Positions 1 through 5,426 of a DNA stretch of 11,702 nucleotides are shown one piece after another. Position 1 is the stretch's first letter, and each line of letters begins with the position of its first letter. The notes beneath the pieces are model-generated. The model made no database searches. It was not told the DNA's origin and saw only the letters and a program-made list of their open reading frames with translations. The translations under genes were made by a program, and so were the position numbers. This DNA is from Pseudomonadota bacterium (lineage in GTDB: Bacteria > BMS3Abin14): NCBI GenBank assembly GCA_003229755.1, contig QIFJ01000064.1:1-11702 (forward strand), in the 5' to 3' direction.

Positions 1-2898
1 GAGAAACTCGTCACCATCCCCATCGAGGATGCTATCAGGAACGTCAAGGATCTGGAGCGTGTTATTTCCACCTCCCAGGAGAACCTCTCCAGTATCGTTG
101 TTGAGTTCAGGACGGGCGCCCCTATCAAGGAGAGGGTCAGGGACATCCAGGACGAGGTTGACAAGATCAACGATCTTCCTGAGGAGACTGAAGATCCGGT
201 CATCCTTGAGCTGGACACTTCCGGCTGGCCGGTTATCACCGTAGTACTGTCCTCATCCATCCTGCCGGAACCTTCCATGAAGAAGATCACACAGGACCTC
301 CAGGACAAGCTGGAGGATATTCCCGGAGTCTCCTCTGTGGATCTTGCCGGCGTAAGAGAGCGAGAGATCTGGATAAATGTTGACCGCTCAAGCCTCGAGC
401 GGTACCGCCTTTCCCTTCAGCAGATCTCCAGCGCCATCGCAATGCGTAATCGTGATATCCCCGCCGGGAAGATCGATGTGGGACGTGAAGAGATACTGGT
501 GCGTACAGTGGGCGAATACAGAAGCATAGAGGAGATCCCTGCAACGATAGTGCGGACAAATGCCCCTGGAGATGTAGTACGCATCAGGGATATCGGAACA
601 GTAGTTGACACCTTCGAAGATCCATCCACGTACTCAAGACTGGACGCGCACCCCGCCGTGAGCTTGTCTATTCTCAAGGAAAAGGATTTCGACACTCACG
701 CCGTTGTAAACGCCACCCGTTCGGTCGTCAGCGAGTACTTGTCAGGAATGGCCAATCCACCTGACGCTAAATACATAAACGATTTGACCATACTGATAGA
801 CGACTCCATGGGTGTCCTCAAGAATAATGCCCTCATCGGCCTGCTGATGGTAGTCATCGCTCTTATGTTTTTCATAGGCTTCCGAAACGCGATCATAGCC
901 GGCCTGGGCATACCTTTTTCCTTCCTTCTCACCTTTGCAATGATGAGATGGATGGGGATCACTTTGAATGGAGTTACCGTGTTCTCCCTTGTACTGGTGC
1001 TGGGCATAGTCGTGGACGACGCCATCATCATCATTGAGAACATCTACAGGTATCTGGAGCAGGGACTCAAACCCTTCGACGCCGCAAGGTACGCGGGGGA
1101 GGTGGCGGCGCCGGTCATCTCCTCTGTGACGACAACTATGGCAGTTTTTCTTCCCATGATGATGATGGTGGGTATTGTCGGTGAGTTTCTATCCTATATC
1201 CCGAAAATAGTGATCATCGCCCTGTCTGCATCTCTTCTTGAGGCCCTTTTCATCCTGCCCAGTCACATGGCCGATTTTGGCAGGCCCCTTAAGAAGCCCC
1301 CTGTGGGGGACCGTTTTATAAGATTTCTCCAGAGGATCTATCAGAAATTCATATTTCTGGCACTGAGGAACCGGGGTATAATTGTGGCCACTGTTCTGAC
1401 TCTTGCCATACTCGGCCTTATGCTTATTCCCTATCTTGGTGTCGACATGTTCGCCGACGAGGAGTTTTCCCAGTTCTCCGTCCGCCTGCACGCGCCTGAG
1501 GGTACTTCTCTTCTGGGGATGGACCGTATTGTCCAATCTGTGGAAAAGGTGGCGTTGACCCTTTCGGGCAAGGAAGTTTCCGCGGTGCTGGGAAATACAG
1601 GCATTATCTATGGAGAGTACGGGGTCACCAGGAGAACGAATGTTGGAGAGGTCATGGTGGACCTGGTGGAAAAGGAGGAAAGGGAAAGAACCATCGAGGA
1701 AATTATCGAGGATCTTCGCGCCAGGATCGGAATAATCTCAGGGATAAGGTCCATTGAATTCCACCAGCTTGAAGGTGGACCCCCGGTGGGAGAGCCGCTG
1801 GCGGTACAGATAAAGGGTAAGACCCTCGAAGGTGTGGAACCTCTTGTTTCAGAAATTAAAGGGATACTGAAGGGGATCCCGGGAGTAAAGGACATCAAGG
1901 ACGACTACCAGCCAGGAAAGAACCAGCTCTCCATAAAGGTTGACCAGGCCAGGGCAGCCCGGTACGGACTGTCCGCCACAATTATCGGGGCAGAGATCCG
2001 GGCAGCCAACGACGGACTGACAGAGTCCATCTTCCGGGACGGAGACGAGGAAGTGGATATAGTCGTCAGGCTTTCAGGTGAGGACCGAAGCACCCCCGCC
2101 GCTCTGGGTTCGATGAAGATCACTTCACCCGCAGGTGATCTGATCCCCATCAGGAATTTCGCTGAAGTCACATTCGGCCCGGGGCCTGCCCGCGTCTACA
2201 GGAGGGACTTTGAGAGAACAGTGCGGGTAACCGCTGATATAGATACGGACACAACCACATCCACCAAGGCAAACCTGGCATTTACTCCCCATTTAGACAA
2301 GCTCCTGGCTAAATATCCAAATTTCAAGATCGAGCAGGGGGGAGAATATGAGAAGACCCAGGAGAGTTTCGCCAGCCTGATGCGGGCTTTTGTGGTCGCT
2401 CTCTTTCTCGTCTACATGATCCTGGGAGTACAGTTCCAGTCCTTCTTCCAGCCTCTGGTCATCATGCTCACCGTTCCGTTCGCCTTCATTGGTGTCATAT
2501 CAGGGCTGCTTGTTAACGGACACCCCTTTTCCCTTGTGGCGTTCGTGGCGGTCATAGCTCTTGCGGGAATTGTGGTCAACGACTCCCTGGTGTTAGTGGA
2601 TTTCATCAACAAGAAAAGGGAATCCGGGATATCCCTTTACAGGGCCATAGTCAAGTCGGGCATAGTCAGGATGCGGCCGGTTATTATGACATCCCTGACC
2701 ACGATCCTGGGGCTGCTTCCTATGAGCCTCTCCCTCGGGGGCGCATCTCCGGTATGGAAGCCTATGGCCGATTCAATTATCTGGGGCCTGGTCTTTTCCA
2801 CTCTCCTGACCCTGCTCGTCATCCCCGTGGCCTATTCCTATCTCGCGGAGTGGACACTTCGATGGAATGTGGGGCGTTTTTCGATTAATGATGAGTAG
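1..2898 (+). CDS. RND-family efflux permease (HAE1/AcrB-like), 5' end outside window
   Basis: Inner-membrane proton-driven pump subunit, expected to work with a periplasmic adaptor and an outer-membrane channel to export hydrophobic or amphiphilic compounds. The frame is open from base 1, giving 965 visible residues. By alignment with AcrB about 60-70 N-terminal residues, including TM1, lie upstream. Visible order: first porter region, TM2-TM6 (about nt 826-1275) with LGIVVDDAIIIIENI carrying the paired aspartates (visible residues 339-340) of TM4, a second-half start at TM7 (about nt 1375) with the APEGTS stretch after it, the second porter region, and TM8-TM12 (about nt 2385-2860). The VVDD motif fits HAE1 rather than heavy-metal HME pumps. 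In TM10 the sequence GIVVNDSLVLVDF has Asn where AcrB has the proton-relay Lys (K940). This is known in many AcrB relatives, so it marks a subgroup rather than inactivity. The substrate cannot be told from sequence. Its 3' end overlaps the methyltransferase gene, suggesting cotranscription. Confidence 0.95.
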   Translation, partial: EKLVTIPIEDAIRNVKDLERVISTSQENLSSIVVEFRTGAPIKERVRDIQDEVDKINDLPEETEDPVILELDTSGWPVITVVLSSSILPEPSMKKITQDLQDKLEDIPGVSSVDLAGVREREIWINVDRSSLERYRLSLQQISSAIAMRNRDIPAGKIDVGREEILVRTVGEYRSIEEIPATIVRTNAPGDVVRIRDIGTVVDTFEDPSTYSRLDAHPAVSLSILKEKDFDTHAVVNATRSVVSEYLSGMANPPDAKYINDLTILIDDSMGVLKNNALIGLLMVVIALMFFIGFRNAIIAGLGIPFSFLLTFAMMRWMGITLNGVTVFSLVLVLGIVVDDAIIIIENIYRYLEQGLKPFDAARYAGEVAAPVISSVTTTMAVFLPMMMMVGIVGEFLSYIPKIVIIALSASLLEALFILPSHMADFGRPLKKPPVGDRFIRFLQRIYQKFIFLALRNRGIIVATVLTLAILGLMLIPYLGVDMFADEEFSQFSVRLHAPEGTSLLGMDRIVQSVEKVALTLSGKEVSAVLGNTGIIYGEYGVTRRTNVGEVMVDLVEKEERERTIEEIIEDLRARIGIISGIRSIEFHQLEGGPPVGEPLAVQIKGKTLEGVEPLVSEIKGILKGIPGVKDIKDDYQPGKNQLSIKVDQARAARYGLSATIIGAEIRAANDGLTESIFRDGDEEVDIVVRLSGEDRSTPAALGSMKITSPAGDLIPIRNFAEVTFGPGPARVYRRDFERTVRVTADIDTDTTTSTKANLAFTPHLDKLLAKYPNFKIEQGGEYEKTQESFASLMRAFVVALFLVYMILGVQFQSFFQPLVIMLTVPFAFIGVISGLLVNGHPFSLVAFVAVIALAGIVVNDSLVLVDFINKKRESGISLYRAIVKSGIVRMRPVIMTSLTTILGLLPMSLSLGGASPVWKPMADSIIWGLVFSTLLTLLVIPVAYSYLAEWTLRWNVGRFSINDE

Positions 2899-3496
2899 GG
2901 TCTTCACCCCTTTTAACGTGGGGGAGAAATTTACCGTAGTCCCGAAGGGGCATAGCGTTCTGGAAGATGGACGTTTCAGGATCGTTCTCGGCTACGGAAG
3001 GGCTTTCGGTTCAGGTCAGCATGAAACAACTGCAAACTGTATCGAAAAGATGGAGAAGATGGGTCCTCTTGCCGGCCTGCGAGTCCTTGATTTCGGCACA
3101 GGAACCGGTATCCTGTCTCTGGCTGCCGCCTCGCTGGGCTCTGATATGATCGTCGCCTTCGACATTGAACAGGACGCAGCGCTGGCGGCTGCCAATAACG
3201 CCGAACTTAACGGCGTCAGGGAAGAAGTGCTGATTTTCTGTGGAAACCTCGACTGCATCTTGCCGGACTGTGCTTTTGATCTGATATTGGCCAATATCTA
3301 TGGCGATATAATTCTTGGTAACTCAGGTTCGCTTTTCTCTCTCCTCAGCCAAGGCGGGACCATGGTCCTGTCCGGCATTGATTATGCTGATTCCACACAT
3401 ATAAAAGACAGGCTAAATGGTCATGGTCTGAACTGCGAAGAGATCGAATTCCTTGAGGATTATGTGACCCAGGTCTGGTTCAAACCTGCCGGGTGA
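2888..3496 (+). CDS. Short PrmA-like (ribosomal protein L11 methyltransferase family) SAM-dependent methyltransferase
   Basis: Likely transfers methyl groups from S-adenosylmethionine to a protein substrate. The PrmA signature is clear: GRAFGSGQHETT (family GxAFGTGxHxTT), the SAM-binding loop VLDFGTGTGILSLAA, an acidic residue ending the second strand (FDIE), and ILANIYGDII matching the VVANILA catalytic region. PrmA is normally about 290 residues with an N-terminal substrate-recognition domain. Here the protein is about 202 residues and starts just before the linker-like FTPFNVGEKF, so only the catalytic domain is present. Possible starts are 2867, 2888 and 2891. None has a good Shine-Dalgarno, so translation is probably coupled to the RND gene, whose stop (2896-2898) lies inside the overlap. 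I chose 2888. The missing domain leaves the L11 assignment uncertain, and it may modify another protein. Confidence 0.82.
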   Translation: MMSRVFTPFNVGEKFTVVPKGHSVLEDGRFRIVLGYGRAFGSGQHETTANCIEKMEKMGPLAGLRVLDFGTGTGILSLAAASLGSDMIVAFDIEQDAALAAANNAELNGVREEVLIFCGNLDCILPDCAFDLILANIYGDIILGNSGSLFSLLSQGGTMVLSGIDYADSTHIKDRLNGHGLNCEEIEFLEDYVTQVWFKPAG

Positions 3497-3497
3497 T

Positions 3498-3770
3498 TCA
3501 GCCACCCCCCTCTATATCTTCAAAGAGCTTTCTAATAGCCGGTTTTATGTAGATATCATCCATCCTGAATTTAGCAAGCTCCCTTACCAGCACACCCACC
3601 GCCTCTACAGTTTCGAGACGCCTGTCCAGAAAGATGACTGGCCTCCCGTCAAGGTGAGCCAGGCCGCTCTCAGCCGGAACCTCATCATCACCCAGCGCTT
3701 CTCTTCTGATCTGGACATCCAGCTGGTCGGCAAGGCGTATAAGTTCATCCAGGATGAATTCAGTTCTCAC
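3498..3770 (-). CDS. Conserved-looking small protein of unknown function (90 aa)
   Basis: I do not recognise a named family. The protein is soluble and charged, with no signal peptide, membrane segment or cysteine pair. It reads as an N-terminal helix (LDELIRLADQLDVQIRRE), a short beta section with GLAHLDGRPVIFLDRR, and a C-terminal helical part ending near KPAIRKLFEDIEGGG. The GR-V-FLDR section resembles short hypothetical proteins I have seen in deltaproteobacterial genomes, which is only an impression. It starts at GTG 2 nt after the thioesterase stop, so it is almost certainly translated from the same mRNA. No clear ribosome-binding site is visible, which fits translational coupling. Its stop lies 1 nt from that of the convergent methyltransferase gene. 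Confidence 0.7.
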   Translation of the reverse strand: MRTEFILDELIRLADQLDVQIRREALGDDEVPAESGLAHLDGRPVIFLDRRLETVEAVGVLVRELAKFRMDDIYIKPAIRKLFEDIEGGG

Positions 3771-3772
3771 TC

Positions 3773-4219
3773 TTAACGTGCCACTTTGAAGATCGACTCA
3801 AATGTAGCCGCCACCATGCCACCTTCATCCAGCACATCAACACTGCTGACGAAGACCCTATCCTCTTCCAGAGAAGGCTCCGCCCTTGCTATCGCCTTGA
3901 CTTCTCCCTCGCGAACAGGCGCAAGAAAGTCGACCTCCAGGCTCACAGTGGCAAAGTGGGTGCCCTCCTTAAGGAGGGTTTTTATGGCCATAGCGGCTGC
4001 GGTGTCCGCAAGAGCCGTTATCGCCCCGCCATGAAGCAGGCCGACACCCTGGGCCAGCTTGATCGTGAACGGCATCGAAAGAACCGCCTCTCCGTTTCCG
4101 GCGGTTTCAATTTTCATTCCCAGGGTCCGCTCGAATGGTGCGAGATCAACCCATGTTTCCAGCTTGAAGGGCAGTTCAGACTCCGGATCCATCAATTTTT
4201 CCCACTCGGGTTTACACAT
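3773..4219 (-). CDS. PaaI-type hotdog-fold acyl-CoA thioesterase
   Basis: A 148-residue single-domain hotdog protein expected to hydrolyse an acyl-CoA or aryl-CoA thioester in the cytoplasm. The diagnostic segment GVGLLHGGAITALADTAAAMA (around residues 58-78) contains the HGG oxyanion motif (H63-G65) and the conserved Asp72 of the PaaI/YbgC-like superfamily. Later strands TVSLEVDFLAPVREGEV and VSSVDVLDEGGMVAAT fit the rest of the fold. The frame stays open upstream to 4531, but that extension runs through hairpin and heptamer repeats. The ATG at 4219 is preceded by GAGGGAG at good spacing and is the real start. It is the first gene of a two-gene unit with the 90-aa protein. The substrate cannot be inferred from this context. 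Confidence 0.88.
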   Translation of the reverse strand: MCKPEWEKLMDPESELPFKLETWVDLAPFERTLGMKIETAGNGEAVLSMPFTIKLAQGVGLLHGGAITALADTAAAMAIKTLLKEGTHFATVSLEVDFLAPVREGEVKAIARAEPSLEEDRVFVSSVDVLDEGGMVAATFESIFKVAR

Positions 4220-4243
4220 TGTTTCTCCCTCTTTGATAGGACC

Positions 4244-4292
4244 TGGTTTCAGGTTTAAAGTTTCACGTTTCAAGAAATTGGATATTAGATTT
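4244..4292. repeat. Degenerate heptamer repeat, locus 1
   Basis: Seven consecutive 7-nt units, each with G at the third position: TGGTTTC, AGGTTTA, AAGTTTC, ACGTTTC, AAGAAAT, TGGATAT, TAGATTT. The first four share the core GTTTM with the heptamers beside acnB. The stretch lies just upstream of the thioesterase start and contains the inverted pair AAGAAAT/ATTTCTT. Confidence 0.65.
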
Positions 4293-4295
4293 CTT

Positions 4296-4366
4296 ATTTT
4301 CACCCCTCCCTTGACGGCCTGCACTGAGCCTGTCGAAGTGGAGGGGACAAAGGGGAGGGTGAAAAT
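4296..4366. repeat. Hairpin with a REP-like palindromic loop motif
   Basis: The left arm (4296-4313) and right arm (4348-4366) are inverted repeats with small indels: ATTTTCACCC-CTCCC-TTG against CAAAGGGGAGGGTGAAAAT. The loop holds CACTGAGCCTGTCGAAGTG (4322-4340), itself an imperfect palindrome with CACT/AGTG ends. That motif resembles a short extragenic repeat I know from many environmental bacterial genomes. No transposase (RAYT) gene is nearby. Confidence 0.65.
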
Positions 4367-4415
4367 ATATCCCCCTCTCCTCGCCTGCCATTCAAAGTTT
4401 TTCAACAACGGCAGG

Positions 4416-4474
4416 CTTCCTCTCCCGCCAGCCGCCTTCGCGTAAAGCTTCGTCGCGCCAAGGGGGAGAGGAAG
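4416..4474. repeat. Long hairpin E (11-bp perfect stem, CTTCGC...AGCTTCG loop)
   Basis: Perfect inverted repeat CTTCCTCTCCC (4416-4426) / GGGAGAGGAAG (4464-4474). The 37-nt loop contains CCTTCGC followed shortly by AGCTTCG, a core also found in the loops of the two hairpins after nadE, whose stems are unrelated in sequence. It lies downstream of the ferredoxin stop but has no T-tract, so it is not a standard terminator. Confidence 0.65.
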
Positions 4475-4520
4475 AGTAAGGAGAGTAAGGTTGTAGTGCT
4501 GTTTGTTAGCCCAGAGCCCA

Positions 4521-4961
4521 TCAGTCCTCATCGACTATATACAGCGCTTCATTAGGGCACATCTCCACACAGGCCGGGTTTTCCCTTTCAGGACACATGT
4601 CACACTTCGCGGCGACACGCCGCTCTCTCAGATCAGGCCAGATCGCGCCTTTGGTGCATGCAAGAATGCATGTCCAGCATCCGATACACTTATCCGGATC
4701 GTGTATGATCTCACCTGTCTGTTCATCCTGGTAAATGGCCCCCGAAATACAAGCATACCCACAGTATGGCTCAGTGCAGTACCTGCACTGCAAGGCAAAG
4801 GAGACCGGTCCTTCTTCTTCCACGATTATCCTCGACGGTGGTGGTACTTCCTCTTTGAAGGCCTTTATTGTGTTCTTGGACCTTGAGTGTTCGACCTGGC
4901 AGTATATTTCGCAGAGTCTGCAGCCAATGCAGACTTCCTCTATTGCGTAAATTCTTTTCAC
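4521..4961 (-). CDS. Four-cluster [4Fe-4S] ferredoxin-type electron-transfer protein (CooF/HycB-like)
   Basis: A 146-residue soluble iron-sulfur protein likely passing electrons between an oxidoreductase and another carrier. Sixteen cysteines fall in four quartets: C11/14/17/21 (CIGCRLCEIYC), C59/62/67/71 (CRYCTEPYCGYAC), C92/95/98/102 (CIGCWTCILAC) and C120/123/131/135 (CDMCPERENPACVEMC). This could hold four [4Fe-4S] clusters, as in CooF, HycB and the Fe-S subunits of molybdopterin or aldehyde:ferredoxin oxidoreductases. There is no signal peptide or Tat motif, so it acts in the cytoplasm. Translation starts at GTG (4961), supported by a full GGAGGT Shine-Dalgarno (4966-4971 on the opposite strand). 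It stands alone: neither neighbour is a catalytic oxidoreductase subunit, so its partner is unknown. Confidence 0.88.
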   Translation of the reverse strand: MKRIYAIEEVCIGCRLCEIYCQVEHSRSKNTIKAFKEEVPPPSRIIVEEEGPVSFALQCRYCTEPYCGYACISGAIYQDEQTGEIIHDPDKCIGCWTCILACTKGAIWPDLRERRVAAKCDMCPERENPACVEMCPNEALYIVDED

Positions 4962-5110
4962 TTACACCTCCACATTGCCCAAATTTTGCACAGCGCCACT
5001 CTGTTTCCAGAACTAATTATTGATAACCTCGAAAAAAATTTTGTTGAACCATTTTACGATCCGCCAGATGTTTCAACTACCACAGGGTGCATACGCTGCT
5101 GCATCCTGCC

Positions 5111-5143
5111 TGATGGACTTTTCGCGAGTCCGTCAAGTATTAA
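5111..5143 (+). repeat. Degenerate right-end copy of the 62-nt structured element
   Basis: TGATGGACTTTTCGCGAGTC followed by CGTCAAGTATTA resembles the end and following flank of the copy before the lipoprotein gene (GGATGGACTTTTTTACGACC then CTGTCAATATTG, from 7324). Only the right half is recognisable; the first hairpin arm is missing. GGACT (5115-5119) and AGTCC (5127-5131) form a small hairpin. Confidence 0.45.
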
Positions 5144-5154
5144 GCTGGTCGACA

Positions 5155-5225
5155 TTGCCTTGGAAGATCAAAGGCTTCTTCAGGGTACTCCAAGGCTTTC
5201 GCGCTACTGAAGGTTATCAAGGCAA
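5155..5225. repeat. Nested inverted repeat upstream of nadE
   Basis: Outer arms TTGCCTTG (5155-5162) and CAAGGCAA (5218-5225) are perfect 8-bp complements. Inside them CTTCAG (5178-5183) pairs with CTGAAG (5207-5212). Between the inner arms and just before them, AAGGCTT occurs twice (about 5171 and 5192). It could fold as a long imperfect hairpin or be a decayed mobile hairpin element. It lies about 200 nt before the nadE start, so a direct role in nadE control is unclear. Confidence 0.5.
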
Positions 5226-5387
5226 GTTGTGTGCCAGATACTAAGAAGCTGATAAATAACTGAAATATAATGAAAAAGAGATTTGACGAGCAGATCTGAA
5301 ACTATTTATGTGTAATATTTCTACACTTGTGTGTTTATATTTGCCATTGTTTTTTTTAACTTAAGGATTATTTTACCTCGATTCTGG

Positions 5388-5416
5388 TTGACACGAGTTG
5401 AACTTACCTTTAAAGA
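5388..5416 (+). promoter_or_regulatory. Possible nadE promoter very close to the start codon
   Basis: A perfect -35 hexamer TTGACA (5388-5393), a 17-nt spacer and a weak -10 TAAAGA (5411-5416). Transcription would begin only a few bases before the ATG at 5427, giving an almost leaderless mRNA. That fits the absence of a Shine-Dalgarno there. The poor -10 makes this tentative. Confidence 0.3.
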
Positions 5417-5426
5417 TTTCACATTC

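Larger units (their letters stand above)
4220..4520. other. Repeat-rich gap between ferredoxin and thioesterase genes
   Basis: About 300 nt without a credible gene. From left to right it holds the thioesterase ribosome-binding site, a run of degenerate heptamers (4244-4292) that includes a 7-bp inverted repeat (4272-4278/4289-4295), a hairpin with a REP-like loop (4296-4366), a small inverted repeat (GCCTGCC 4383-4389 / GGCAGGC 4410-4416), an 11-bp-stem hairpin (4416-4474) and a 9-bp tandem duplication AGAGTAAGG x2 (4473-4490). These are listed separately where they carry a pattern shared with other sites. Confidence 0.8.
4962..5426. other. Divergent intergenic region between the ferredoxin and nadE
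   Basis: A 465-nt gap between genes pointing away from each other, so both promoters should be here. Short open frames inside it encode nothing family-like and look accidental. It contains the ferredoxin Shine-Dalgarno, a partial copy of the 62-nt element's right end (5111-5143), a large imperfect inverted repeat (5155-5225), and an AT-rich stretch before nadE with a TTGACA hexamer at 5388. I could not pick a convincing minus-strand promoter for the ferredoxin. Confidence 0.75.

Noticed and set aside
4220..4531. N-terminal extension of the thioesterase frame (about 104 extra residues)
   Set aside because: It reads through heptamer and hairpin repeats, and the ATG at 4219 has a good ribosome-binding site and gives the normal family length.
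5020..5244. Small plus-strand open frame in the ferredoxin-nadE gap
   Set aside because: No family-like sequence, no ribosome-binding site, and it overlaps inverted repeats. Another overlapping frame at 4887-5210 is just as long.
5331..5426. 32-residue N-terminal extension of NadE from a GTG
   Set aside because: The translated part is AT-rich, hydrophobic and unlike NadE. The family N-terminus begins at 5427.
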